Shown here: positions 17,740 through 25,367 of the stretch, piece by piece
How positions within the stretch are numbered: the first letter of the stretch is position 1
Layout: the number at the start of each line of letters is the position of its first letter
From: Methanosarcina sp. MSH10X1
Lineage (GTDB): Archaea; Halobacteriota; Methanosarcinia; Methanosarcinales; Methanosarcinaceae
Length of the DNA: 64,000 bases
Assembly (NCBI RefSeq): GCF_004099695.1
Contig: NZ_SCHL01000008.1
Location: 62,001-126,000, forward strand
Direction of reading: 5' to 3'
Program-made: the position numbers and the translations under genes
The notes under the pieces: generated by a model
The model's input: only the letters and a program-made list of their open reading frames with translations
Database searches by the model: none
What the model was told of the DNA's origin: nothing

Positions 17740-17898
17740 ATGGTTAAATGTTCTATTTGCGGAAAGGATGAAAACTCACTGCTTAGAGTAAAGCACAGGA
17801 GACTTGGCATAATAAAACTCTGCTTTGAATGCTGGGAAGTGGAGAGTAGCAACAAGAATCTTCTTCCTTCATGTGGTGGATGCGGCTGCTGTAAGTGA
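17740..17898 (+). CDS. 52-residue Cys-rich miniprotein (zinc-ribbon-like)
   Basis: A short gene with ATG at 17740 and TGA at 17896-17898, preceded by GAGGG six bases upstream. The product has eight cysteines: CSIC (4-7), CFEC (28-31) and a C-terminal CGGCGCC block (45-51). The first two pairs look like a treble-clef or zinc-ribbon metal site; the end could bind another metal or a cluster. It lies between the usp-acr3 and permease/thioredoxin/DGC operons, so a role in metal or thiol stress is plausible by context. I do not know a named family for it. Confidence 0.7.
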   Translation: MVKCSICGKDENSLLRVKHRRLGIIKLCFECWEVESSNKNLLPSCGGCGCCK

Positions 17899-18030
17899 AT
17901 CTGCTGTCAGGTTATTTCTTAAGCTCTTTTATCTTCCATTTTACAGCCTGTTAACTTTTGTACAGGATTCTTGATCCTTTACCTCCAGTTTCCCCTCAAA
18001 GGAATTTTGAAACCTGTGGATTCGCTTCCC

Positions 18031-18054
18031 TATCAATATCTAATGATATTGATA
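18031..18054. repeat. Perfect 10-bp inverted repeat
   Basis: TATCAATATC (18031-18040), TAAT loop, GATATTGATA (18045-18054). It lies between the miniprotein gene and the DGC gene, which converge, and could act as terminator or operator. Confidence 0.45.
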
Positions 18055-18095
18055 TATTTAAAAATAAAAACTCCCTGATATCAGTATCAAAACCA

Positions 18096-18121
18096 GGACA
18101 GGGAAATAAAAATCCTTGTCC
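18096..18121 (-). terminator. Hairpin downstream of the DGC gene
   Basis: GGACAGGG (18096-18103) pairs with CCTTGTCC (18114-18121) with one wobble, loop A-rich. A second small dyad CCGGG-TG-CCCGG follows at 18125-18136. Both lie just after the last gene of the permease operon. Confidence 0.45.
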
Positions 18122-18164
18122 GGACCGGGTGCCCGGAATCGAATAAAAAAAGCAGGTTGAAAAT

Positions 18165-18548
18165 TTACTCGGACTGGAGTATATCCCCAACTTTCTCAAG
18201 AACAAGAGCGATTTCTTCGTCCTTCAGATCCATATCTCTCGTTTTCTTAATCCCCAGCTCGGAAATTATTATGTGTCGGTCTACGTTAAAGCCTGCAAGC
18301 TCAAGGGTTTTTCTGGCGCAATTCACCGGACAACCGTCAATAGCCATGATCTTTTCGGAAGATTCTGCGGATTTCATAAGACCTGGCGCTCGAGCTCCAA
18401 TTCCCACTGTGCACATCATGTTTCCGACTTCCTGCCGGGCAAGCTCGATTGCAATTTTATTTGAAATCTGTCCAGTGTTCGAGGCTCCCGCACAGGGAAA
18501 AATTGCGATATTAGCTGCTCCGCATGCACATTTCATATTTTCTGCCAT
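18165..18548 (-). CDS. DGC-motif putative zinc-binding protein (second copy)
   Basis: A 127-residue paralog of the protein at 281-694. It has an N-terminal CAC pair (Cys7, Cys9), Cys19 in PCAGASNTG, Cys46, and the family motif Asp71-Gly72-Cys73 with Cys77 (AIDGCPVNCA). The extra cysteines at the N-terminus are absent from the other copy. It is the third gene of a permease, thioredoxin, DGC operon whose promoter carries two palindromes, so it probably binds or senses a metal or metalloid together with those partners (inference). Confidence 0.8.
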   Translation of the reverse strand: MAENMKCACGAANIAIFPCAGASNTGQISNKIAIELARQEVGNMMCTVGIGARAPGLMKSAESSEKIMAIDGCPVNCARKTLELAGFNVDRHIIISELGIKKTRDMDLKDEEIALVLEKVGDILQSE

Positions 18549-18624
18549 AATGCTACACTCTCCTGGTTGTACTTTATATTCTGGAATTTATTAAAAATCT
18601 ATATCCGGAGAATTACTTAGTTTA

Positions 18625-18867
18625 TTATTTTTTAATCCATTTTTTAATATCATCCACGCTTGGGACTTTTCCTGCGACCTTAACATCCCCATCAATAACG
18701 AGAGCAGGCGTGACCATGACCCCGTATGCAAGAATTTTGTCGAAGTCCTCTACCTTTACGATCTCAGCATCTACACCTGCTTCCTTAACGGCTTTCTCAG
18801 CTATTTCTTTCGTCTTTTTACACTTTGCACATCCCGTGCCCAGTACTTCGATCCTCATATTTTTCAC
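18625..18867 (-). CDS. Small CxxC thioredoxin-like redox protein
   Basis: An 80-residue protein of the MTH895-type mini-thioredoxin family. The active site is GTGCAKCKK (Cys13, Cys16) after the first strand, and VMVTPALVIDG contains the cis-Pro loop of the thioredoxin fold. It would exchange disulfides in the cytoplasm. It sits between the permease and the DGC gene. Such proteins are often encoded beside COG0701 permeases, where they may reduce or deliver the substrate. Confidence 0.88.
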   Translation of the reverse strand: MKNMRIEVLGTGCAKCKKTKEIAEKAVKEAGVDAEIVKVEDFDKILAYGVMVTPALVIDGDVKVAGKVPSVDDIKKWIKK

Positions 18868-18973
18868 CTCAACTTTTAAATTAAACTTACTCGATCTTTT
18901 TATCAGTCGATTTTGTTGATTCTATAGCTCTAATTTCTTCATAGATTATTTTAAGTTTTGTTTGCATTCCTGT

Positions 18974-20026
18974 TTACGCAATCATAGTCCCGAATATGTA
19001 GCCTGAGATAGTTGCAATCAACACAACCAGGAAAATATAACTCATCCCTTTTTTTACTCCCATTACCCTGTTGATTACAATCATACTCGGAAGACTGAGT
19101 GCAGGGCCTGCAAGCAGCATAGAAAGAGAAGGGCCTTTTCCCATTCCAAGCAGGGTAAGAGCGTTGATTATTGGCACCTCCGTAAGAGTGGAGAAGTACA
19201 TCAGGGCTCCTGTAATGGATGCAACAAAGCTGGAAGCAAAGGAATTTCCTCCTACGAAATATGCTACAATCTCTTTTGGGAGCACTTCAACTATAATGCC
19301 TGCGAAAAATACCCCTATCAGGAGCAGAGGGGTAATTTGTCGGATCAGGAACCAGGTCTCACCCATCCAGCTTTCAAGTTCCTCTTTTGAGAACCACTTA
19401 AAAGACAAATATGCAGTAAGCCCTATCAAGGGTGTCCAGGCAATTATCTGAGTTATGTATTTCCATCCCCAACCGGACATAATTTCCGGAGCCACAAGAA
19501 CAATAATGAGCAAAATGAAAAGCTGAGAACTATATCTATGCTCTTCTTCTCCAAAAGTTTTTATGGAACTGCGTTCCGTTTCTTTCTTTTCGTAAACTAG
19601 AGACATTGTCATGCCTATAAGTACTGAAAGAAGAACAGCCGAAAAAGCTCTTGCAGCCCCAAGGTCATATCCCAGGATTTTTGCGGTATAAACAACTGCA
19701 AGAATATTGATTGCCGGGGCAGAGAATAGGAAAGTGGTTGCAGGGCCTATACCCGCCCCTCTCTTGTATATTCCCGCAAAAAGAGGAAGAGCCGTACAAC
19801 TGCAGACTGCAAGAAGGCAGCCTGAAGCCGCAGCTACGGTATATGAGATGTATTTTGGGGTATCTGCTCCAAAGAACTTCAATACGGATTCTTTGGAAAA
19901 GAGGGAGGCTATCGCTCCAGCCAGAAAAAAGGCAGGTAGAAGGCACATCAAGACATGCAGGGCCAGATATTCCTGCAGTGACTGAACCCCGACTGATATA
20001 AGATATAGGAAATAGTCCAGACTCAT
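18974..20026 (-). CDS. COG0701-type permease (ArsP/YraQ-like)
   Basis: A 350-residue membrane protein with about eight to ten hydrophobic segments in two repeated halves. The signature GCLLAVCSCTALPLFAGIY holds Cys75 and Cys77, typical of the DUF318/COG0701 permeases that include the organoarsenical exporter ArsP. The second half has the matching segment ALMYFSTLTEVPIINAL. Substrate is not proven; arsenicals, other metalloids or thiols are possible. First gene of a three-gene operon with a well-defined promoter. Confidence 0.85.
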   Translation of the reverse strand: MSLDYFLYLISVGVQSLQEYLALHVLMCLLPAFFLAGAIASLFSKESVLKFFGADTPKYISYTVAAASGCLLAVCSCTALPLFAGIYKRGAGIGPATTFLFSAPAINILAVVYTAKILGYDLGAARAFSAVLLSVLIGMTMSLVYEKKETERSSIKTFGEEEHRYSSQLFILLIIVLVAPEIMSGWGWKYITQIIAWTPLIGLTAYLSFKWFSKEELESWMGETWFLIRQITPLLLIGVFFAGIIVEVLPKEIVAYFVGGNSFASSFVASITGALMYFSTLTEVPIINALTLLGMGKGPSLSMLLAGPALSLPSMIVINRVMGVKKGMSYIFLVVLIATISGYIFGTMIA

Positions 20027-20050
20027 TTTTTCCAGATCCTGAATTGTTAT

Positions 20051-20066
20051 TTCAAATATATTTGAA
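20051..20066. promoter_or_regulatory. Perfect 16-bp palindrome, downstream operator
   Basis: TTCAAATATATTTGAA is fully self-complementary. It lies between the TATA-like element and the permease start, about where transcription should begin, which suits repression. The TTCAA...TTGAA pattern is like ArsR/SmtB operators. Confidence 0.7.
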
Positions 20067-20070
20067 GAGA

Positions 20071-20087
20071 GCTATATAAAATTTCCT
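20071..20087 (-). promoter_or_regulatory. Core promoter of the permease operon
   Basis: Read on the minus strand, AGGAAATTTTATATAGC gives a BRE-like purine stretch followed by a TATA box. It lies exactly between the two palindromes. Confidence 0.6.
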
Positions 20088-20107
20088 ATTTCAAATTATT
20101 TTGAAAT
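20088..20107. promoter_or_regulatory. Second palindrome, upstream operator
   Basis: ATTTCAAA (20088-20095), TTAT, TTTGAAAT (20100-20107): perfect 8-bp arms. The centre is 39 bp from the first palindrome, and both share TTCAAA/TTTGAA arms. Confidence 0.7.
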
Positions 20108-20282
20108 GGCTTCCTGGCTATATCTCATTGATAAAACGATATAATTCTGTAGATTAACTGGCTGCAAAGTTTAGATCCTCTTGTATACTATTCTCTCATA
20201 ATTTTAAAAAGGCTGGCATTTCAATAAATCAGAGTAGCCGTACATCATTGTACTTATATATTTCTAGTAGTATTTTGAGAGT

Positions 20283-20663
20283 ATGGTTAAAATCGAATCA
20301 AGATGCGTCTCCAGAAAAAGGTGTTTTACATACACCATTCTCCTGTTTATCCTTGCAGGTATTTTTGAGATCGGGGGAGGATACCTTTTGTGGCTATGGC
20401 TGCGTGAAGGCAGGGAACTTATCTTTGCGCTTTTGGGAGCAATTGTCCTGTTTTTATATGGAGTCGTGCCTACTTTCCAGCCGTCTTACTTCCACAGGAT
20501 ATATGCAACTTATGGTGGCATTTTTGTTGTCATGTCCCTTTTATGGGGCTGGATCTTCGATAAAATCCCTCCCGATACTTATGATCTCATAGGCGCCCTG
20601 ATTATTCTTATCGGAGTGTCAATTATTTACTACTGGCCAAGAGAGGATGAGAACATTGATTGA
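20283..20663 (+). CDS. YnfA/UPF0060-type small membrane protein, first of a pair
   Basis: A 126-residue protein with four hydrophobic segments. Family signatures are FEIGGGYLLWLWLRE, GVVPTFQPSYFHRIYATYGG and an acidic loop DKIPPDTYD before the last helix. YnfA proteins belong to the SMR-like drug/metabolite transporter superfamily and probably work as dimers. The N-terminus has four basic residues (K3, R7, R11, K12), suggesting it faces the cytoplasm. It overlaps the next gene by 17 bases, and the two are clear paralogs. Confidence 0.85.
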   Translation: MVKIESRCVSRKRCFTYTILLFILAGIFEIGGGYLLWLWLREGRELIFALLGAIVLFLYGVVPTFQPSYFHRIYATYGGIFVVMSLLWGWIFDKIPPDTYDLIGALIILIGVSIIYYWPREDENID

Positions 20664-20985
20664 TCCCGCTCTTTCTCTTGCTTTATTTTTTCTGGCTGCC
20701 CTTTTTGAGATCGGAGGAGGTTATTGTATCTGGCTCTGGCTAAGGGAGAATAAAGGAGCAGCATTCGGGCTGCTCGGAGGACTTACATTAGCGATTTACG
20801 GGATAATTCCTACTTTCCAGCCTGCGCACTTCGGCAGGGTTTATGCTGCCTACGGAGGAATCTTTATTGTTTCGTCCCTGATCTGGGGAGTTATTGTCGA
20901 TAAGAAAAATCCCGATAAATATGAAATTATAGGGGCATTGATCGCACTTGCAGGTGTGATGATAATGTTCTACGTGCCTCGTTAA
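20647..20985 (+). CDS. YnfA/UPF0060-type small membrane protein, second of a pair
   Basis: A 112-residue paralog of the preceding protein, with the same four-helix layout and motifs (FEIGGGYCIWLWLRE, GIIPTFQPAHFGRVYAAYGG, DKKNPDKYE). Its N-terminus is short with one Arg, and it ends YVPR. Paired paralogs of SMR-like proteins often form heterodimers with opposite membrane orientation; the different terminal charges here are compatible with that, but this is inference. Translation is probably coupled to the first gene. Confidence 0.85.
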   Translation: MRTLIDPALSLALFFLAALFEIGGGYCIWLWLRENKGAAFGLLGGLTLAIYGIIPTFQPAHFGRVYAAYGGIFIVSSLIWGVIVDKKNPDKYEIIGALIALAGVMIMFYVPR

Positions 20986-21002
20986 CGGGTAAGTATAAAG
21001 GA

Positions 21003-21029
21003 AGGATCAGGTTTTATCCTGACCCTTTT
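21003..21029. terminator. Hairpin between the YnfA pair and the amt gene
   Basis: AGGATCAGG and CCTGACCCT (21003-21026) form a stem with one mismatch, followed by TTTT. It is positioned between convergent genes. Confidence 0.45.
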
Positions 21030-21063
21030 ACTTAACTGAATTAAGCCTTTCTCTTTAGTTTTT

Positions 21064-22278
21064 TCAATGAATCGTATCATAGGCACATTCGCCGTGAAGA
21101 GAAATATCAAGACCTACAAGCTGCTCCTGGTCTGTAGCTTTTACCGGAGTAATTGCATTTATCAACATCAGCATAATGTAGGTAAATACGAATGCGTAGA
21201 CTGAAGTAGCTACAACGACCACAACTTCTTTGATAAAGAATGCAGTGCCTCCATAAAGCAGTCCGTCAGTTCCTGCCGGGTTTATAGCCGTTGAAGCAAA
21301 GATTCCAAGGAGAATTGTCCCTGTAACGCCTCCGATTCCATGTACACCCCATACATCAAGTGCATCGTCCCATTCCATCCTGTTTTTAAGGTGTACTGCA
21401 TAGTAACAGACAATTGATCCGATGATACCCATCAGTGCAGCCACAGGTAAAGAGACAAGGCCGGCTGCAGGTGTAATTGTTGCAAGGCCTGCAACTGCCC
21501 CTGTCATGAGCCCGACAAATTTCGGTTTTCTTTCCCTGGACCATTCTATTATCATCCAGGTAACAGCTGCAAAAGAAGCTGAAACATCGCTGTTCAGGAA
21601 TGCGAGTGCGGTAATTCCGTCAACATTGAGTTCACTTCCGGCGTTAAAGCCATACCATCCGAACCAGAGAAGAGCAGTGCCAATTGCCATTAAGGGAATA
21701 CTGTTCGGTTTTCCTCCTTTATACCTTCTTGTGCCTACATAAAACACCGAAGCAAGGGCTGCAAATCCGGCTGTCGCATGGACCACGATCCCGCCTGCAA
21801 AGTCAATTATCCCCATTTCCGCAAGCAGGCCACCTCCCCAGATCATATGTACAAAAGGATAGTAAACAAAAAGCTGCCAGAGAATAAGGAAAATAACATA
21901 AGCTTTGAAAGTGACCCGGTTTGCAAATGCTCCCGTAATCAGAGCCGGTGTAATAATTGCAAACATCATCTGGTAAGCCACGAACACGAGCTCAGGAAAT
22001 CCCGTATCTTTGAACATCATAGTTGGGGTAATTCCGTTCAGAAATATTTTGTCCAGGTTTCCTATGATTGCACCTTCTCCCCCGCTAAAGCACAGGGAAT
22101 ACCCGACAATAAACCAGAGAACAGTTGTCACTCCCATTGAGACAAAACTCTGCATCATAATTCCTAATATGTTTCGCTTACAGGAGAGCCCCCCGTAAAA
22201 GAATGCAAGACCAGGAGTCATGAGCATTACAAGACTTGTGGCAAGCAGCATAAAGCCTGTTGAACCAGTATTTAACAT
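21064..22278 (-). CDS. amt: Ammonium transporter (Amt/Rh family), not GlnK-linked
   Basis: A 404-residue channel protein with eleven expected transmembrane helices. Conserved elements are AFFYGGL near the N-terminus, the first pore His in GGIVVHATAG, WFGWYGFN, and the second pore His in WGVHGIGG. It conducts ammonium or ammonia when nitrogen is limiting. A TATA-like element (ATCATATAAAAG, minus strand, 22295-22306) lies only about 22 bases from the start codon, so the message may have almost no leader. It has no adjacent PII gene, unlike its paralog. Confidence 0.95.
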   Translation of the reverse strand: MLNTGSTGFMLLATSLVMLMTPGLAFFYGGLSCKRNILGIMMQSFVSMGVTTVLWFIVGYSLCFSGGEGAIIGNLDKIFLNGITPTMMFKDTGFPELVFVAYQMMFAIITPALITGAFANRVTFKAYVIFLILWQLFVYYPFVHMIWGGGLLAEMGIIDFAGGIVVHATAGFAALASVFYVGTRRYKGGKPNSIPLMAIGTALLWFGWYGFNAGSELNVDGITALAFLNSDVSASFAAVTWMIIEWSRERKPKFVGLMTGAVAGLATITPAAGLVSLPVAALMGIIGSIVCYYAVHLKNRMEWDDALDVWGVHGIGGVTGTILLGIFASTAINPAGTDGLLYGGTAFFIKEVVVVVATSVYAFVFTYIMLMLINAITPVKATDQEQLVGLDISLHGECAYDTIH

Positions 22279-22808
22279 CTTTTCATCCCATCTACTTTTA
22301 TATGATAACTAGGAAATCTCAAATATCTTGCCTTTTTCCTACCTAATTTTACTTAAATATTTCTACCATTCATATTACAGGAAATATAATTTCAAGGAAT
22401 TTTCACGGGAAAAGATGACTAAAAATTGGATTTCACAATGCGGAAAAGTAGAAAATTCCAGATAAATGCGGGATAGGATGATTGAAGATAGAAAACATAA
22501 GTTTCATGGAAGTGATTTTACTATCCATAAAACTCAGCTTCCTGTAAAATTCACGTTTTTGTTTTCGTTTTTTGTCCTTAATTTCTTTATCTTCACAGAA
22601 ACAAAACAGGATTTTAATGCAGCCTTTTTTCACCTGCGATTGCGAAGTCAAGATGTCCGATCCAGCCAGCAGATTCGTCAGACCCGGTTAATTTGAGTTC
22701 AGCCCGAAGGTTTGTAAGCTTGATTGTATGAGTCTAGAGAGTCTTTTCCTCTATTGTTCCGTATCAAGGTAAAAAATTGGAAAATTGAAAGTAAAGAGTT
22801 CCTGCAAC
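22279..22808. other. Intergenic region between the two amt genes
   Basis: About 530 bases. The left end holds the promoter of the left amt gene. The rest shows no supported gene, repeats or strong hairpins. Some moderately GC-rich sequence at 22630-22735 has no recognisable feature. Confidence 0.4.
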
Positions 22809-24002
22809 TCATACGTTATAAGCGGCTTCACCATGCTGTGTTTTGTCAAGCCCGATATTTTCTTCACTTTCAGTTACCTTGAGCCCTATAGTCCTGTTGA
22901 GTACAAACCCGATCAGGAGGGTACAGGCACTTGCATATATAATTGTAAGGACTACGCCTTCAAGCTGAATCATCAGCTGGCTGGAGTTCCCAAGGAGAAG
23001 GCCTTCGCCTCCTACGCTTGCATATACGCCTGTTAAAAGTGCACCGATTATTCCGCCTACTCCATGAACTCCGAAGGCATCGAGCGAATCATCGTACCCA
23101 AACCTGTTTTTGAGCATCACGGCCTGATAGCATATAAAGCTTGTAATCGCACCTATTGGAATTGCTGCCATTGGCGTGACAAACCCGGCAGCCGGAGTTA
23201 TTGCAACAAGCCCTGCCAGAACCCCGGTTGCGAATCCCAGAGCAGTTGGATGTCCCAGGTGATGCCATTCCACTGCCATCCAGACAAACCCTGCTGCTGC
23301 TGGGGCTACCAGCGTTGTAAGGAATGCGAGGGTTGCGATTTCATTTGCAGCAAGAGCCGAGCCTGCGTTGAACCCGAACCATCCAAACCACAGAATTCCG
23401 GCGCCAAGAAGTGTCAGAGTAATGTTATGTGGCTTCAGGGTATCAACGCCATATCCTCTTCTCTTTCCGAGGTAAGTCAGTATTGCAAGCGAGGACATAC
23501 CTGCTGTTATGTGAACAACCGTACCGCCTGCAAAGTCCAGAGCTTCCCCAGTGAGGAATCCGCCGCCCCACACCCAGTGACATACAGGTGCATAGACTAT
23601 GAGTCCCCACAGCGCAATGAACGCGATGTAAGACTTGAACTTAACACGTCCCACAATTGCACCTGAAATAAGAGCAGGTGTAATTATTGCAAACATTCCC
23701 TGAAATGCTACAAATGCATAAGTTGGAATTGTGCCAGTTACCGAATATGCGTCAATCCCTTTAAGGAATGCGTATTCAAGGTCGCCCACAAACCAGTTGC
23801 CTTCTCCAAAAGCAAGCGAGTAGCCTGCTAACACCCATACCAGAGCCATAACGCCCATTGCAACGAATGAATGCATCATGCTGCTCAGGACGTTTTTGCG
23901 CTGGACAAGCCCGCCGTAGAAAAGCGCCAGTCCGGGAACCATTAGTAATACCATTGCAGATGAAATCAGTACCCATACTGTGTCTGCAGCTTCGATAGCC
24001 AT
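22809..24002 (-). CDS. amtB: Ammonium transporter linked to GlnK
   Basis: A 397-residue Amt with the same pore motifs as its neighbour (ALFYGGL, GGTVVHITAG with the first His, WFGWFGFN, FGVHGVGG with the second His). The C-terminal tail KVTESEENIGLDKTQHGE is the cytoplasmic region that contacts PII in related proteins. It starts 10 bases after glnK ends, so the PII regulator and its channel are made together. The protein imports ammonium under nitrogen limitation. Confidence 0.96.
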   Translation of the reverse strand: MAIEAADTVWVLISSAMVLLMVPGLALFYGGLVQRKNVLSSMMHSFVAMGVMALVWVLAGYSLAFGEGNWFVGDLEYAFLKGIDAYSVTGTIPTYAFVAFQGMFAIITPALISGAIVGRVKFKSYIAFIALWGLIVYAPVCHWVWGGGFLTGEALDFAGGTVVHITAGMSSLAILTYLGKRRGYGVDTLKPHNITLTLLGAGILWFGWFGFNAGSALAANEIATLAFLTTLVAPAAAGFVWMAVEWHHLGHPTALGFATGVLAGLVAITPAAGFVTPMAAIPIGAITSFICYQAVMLKNRFGYDDSLDAFGVHGVGGIIGALLTGVYASVGGEGLLLGNSSQLMIQLEGVVLTIIYASACTLLIGFVLNRTIGLKVTESEENIGLDKTQHGEAAYNV

Positions 24003-24012
24003 ATTTATCCCC

Positions 24013-24357
24013 TCATAAAGCTTCAGGTCCGCTTTCGTTCGTTCGAATCCGTATTACGTCATCAAGTGGAAGCACAAATATCTTGCCGCTTCCGATGTAC
24101 CCGTCATTGCCCATTGCTCCGGTTTTTATTGCTTCAACAATTGGTTGAAGAAAATGATCTTCAACTGCGATTTCAATCTTAATTTTCTCAAGCAGGTTTG
24201 CTTCATATTCCGTTGCCCTGTATATTTCCAGATGCCCTTTCTGTGCACCATAACCTGCAACGGATGAGACTGTTAATCTGTTTACCTCAAGTTTCTGAAG
24301 TTCTCGTTTGACCGCATCAAGTCTTTCCGGCCTTATCATAGCGATTATGTATTTCAT
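24013..24357 (-). CDS. glnK: PII nitrogen regulatory protein GlnK
   Basis: A 114-residue PII protein. The T-loop runs GYGAQKGHLEIYRATEYEA with Tyr51 conserved, and the later segment GYIGSGKIFVLP is the B-loop. The sequence VLPLDDVIRIRTNESG matches the C-loop. GlnK binds 2-oxoglutarate and nucleotides and blocks the Amt pore when ammonium is sufficient. I chose the ATG at 24357 (MKYIIAMIRPE) behind GGTGG; a TTG four codons upstream is less likely. An ACC-AATC-GGT dyad lies at the expected transcription start. Confidence 0.95.
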   Translation of the reverse strand: MKYIIAMIRPERLDAVKRELQKLEVNRLTVSSVAGYGAQKGHLEIYRATEYEANLLEKIKIEIAVEDHFLQPIVEAIKTGAMGNDGYIGSGKIFVLPLDDVIRIRTNESGPEAL

Positions 24358-24364
24358 CTCAACC

Positions 24365-24374
24365 ACCAATCGGT
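24365..24374. promoter_or_regulatory. Candidate nitrogen-repressor dyad at glnK
   Basis: ACC-AATC-GGT (24365-24374) is an inverted repeat overlapping the ribosome-binding region and the predicted start of glnK transcription. Methanosarcina NrpR operators are, to my memory, ACC/GGT-type dyads. Confidence 0.4.
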
Positions 24375-24390
24375 AGCTTGTATCCTATCC

Positions 24391-24405
24391 TATTATATTT
24401 AAAGA
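24391..24405 (-). promoter_or_regulatory. TATA box of glnK-amtB
   Basis: TCTTTAAATATAATA on the minus strand, about 25 bases upstream of the dyad at 24365-24374. Confidence 0.5.
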
Positions 24406-24414
24406 TATCTATCA

Positions 24415-24483
24415 AGGGTTCTGTAACGTCTGCGTCAGTTCTGAACTGTCAAAAATGAGTGTAACATATCGTCTGGTTTTGAG
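24415..24483 (+). repeat. Left terminal inverted repeat
   Basis: Begins AGGGTTCTGTAACGTCT and ends CGTCTGGTTTTGAG. See the element entry for the match to the right copy. Confidence 0.75.
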
Positions 24484-24650
24484 GAAAAGTTTGTGCAAAA
24501 TAATTAAAATTACAGTCAGAGAATATTAATTCGTCTATCCTCAATTATTATTGTTAGAAGGTTACATCGAGATAAGATCGATTAAAATCAAAAAGTTTAA
24601 TTCCATACACTGAATTTCCATACATAAGTACGAAAACTAGAGGATTAAAA

Positions 24651-24977
24651 TTGAACATTGCTGATATTGTAATGTCAAGTGCGAAAAACAACACTATCAT
24701 CAAAACTTGGCATTATATGGAGCAAGTCACATTACGTCAAGACTCCGTAGTTCCCGATGATGATGGTGTTCAGGCTTTACTCTCAAGTAAAAAACCTGTT
24801 TGCATAGCGAAAGGTAAAACCGACGATAGTTTTATACTCTTCTACGACGTAGATGTTGTATATGACTTGATGATAGTAATATCTGTTAAATCTATTAAAA
24901 AATCGAGTTCATACCAAATTTTTTTATTAACTATCCATAGACAAAATGCAAAAAGGAGACCGAAAGCAGATGAGTGA
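24651..24977 (+). CDS. Small unassigned protein, possible toxin partner (DUF4258-like)
   Basis: A 108-residue basic protein starting at a TTG (24651) behind GAGGA with good spacing. It has a His-Tyr near the N-terminus (TWHYMEQVTLRQDS), a central strand region (FILFYDVDVVYDLMIVISVK) and a basic end (IHRQNAKRRPKADE). The layout of an N-terminal His helix, a beta core and basic C-terminus is similar to DUF4258 proteins, which are often paired with DUF2283 proteins; I regard this as tentative. It overlaps the next gene by 8 bases and lies inside the TIR-bounded element. Confidence 0.55.
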   Translation: MNIADIVMSSAKNNTIIKTWHYMEQVTLRQDSVVPDDDGVQALLSSKKPVCIAKGKTDDSFILFYDVDVVYDLMIVISVKSIKKSSSYQIFLLTIHRQNAKRRPKADE

Positions 24978-25338
24978 TTTTAAAAGAGAAATAAATCTCT
25001 GGAATTATGATGCCGAAACCGATATTTTATTTTTCCGCGACAATAGAATAAAATATCATTCATCTATTCTTTTGGGAGACCTAATCGTAGAGCTTGATGA
25101 AACAGAGACGCCTATGGGTATGGAATTACTTAATGCATCTGTTAATTTTAGGATATCGAAAACAGTATTGAGGAATATTAAAAAAATAAGCGCTGAAGTA
25201 GATATATCTAAAGAAGAAATAAAAGTAAAAATGAAAATATTCGTTATAAGTAGAAACGCAAGAATTGAAAAAGTAAGTACTGCATTTGGAATAAATGATA
25301 TAAATTTGCAGCCAGTACAAACGGCTATGGTTTATTAA
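24970..25338 (+). CDS. DUF2283-like protein, partner of the upstream gene
   Basis: A protein of about 122 residues, starting at ATG 24970 behind GGAGA. Its N-terminal half shows the DUF2283 pattern: WNYDAETDILFF, then GDLIVELDETETPMGMELLNAS, where the ELLNAS end is the family hallmark. The C-terminal half is a charged strand-rich extension not typical for the short DUF2283 domain. DUF2283 proteins are found as small partners of putative toxins. Overlap with the upstream gene suggests a co-translated pair. Confidence 0.65.
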   Translation: MSDFKREINLWNYDAETDILFFRDNRIKYHSSILLGDLIVELDETETPMGMELLNASVNFRISKTVLRNIKKISAEVDISKEEIKVKMKIFVISRNARIEKVSTAFGINDINLQPVQTAMVY

Positions 25339-25367
25339 TAAAAGATTTCAATATCTTTTTTATTCCT

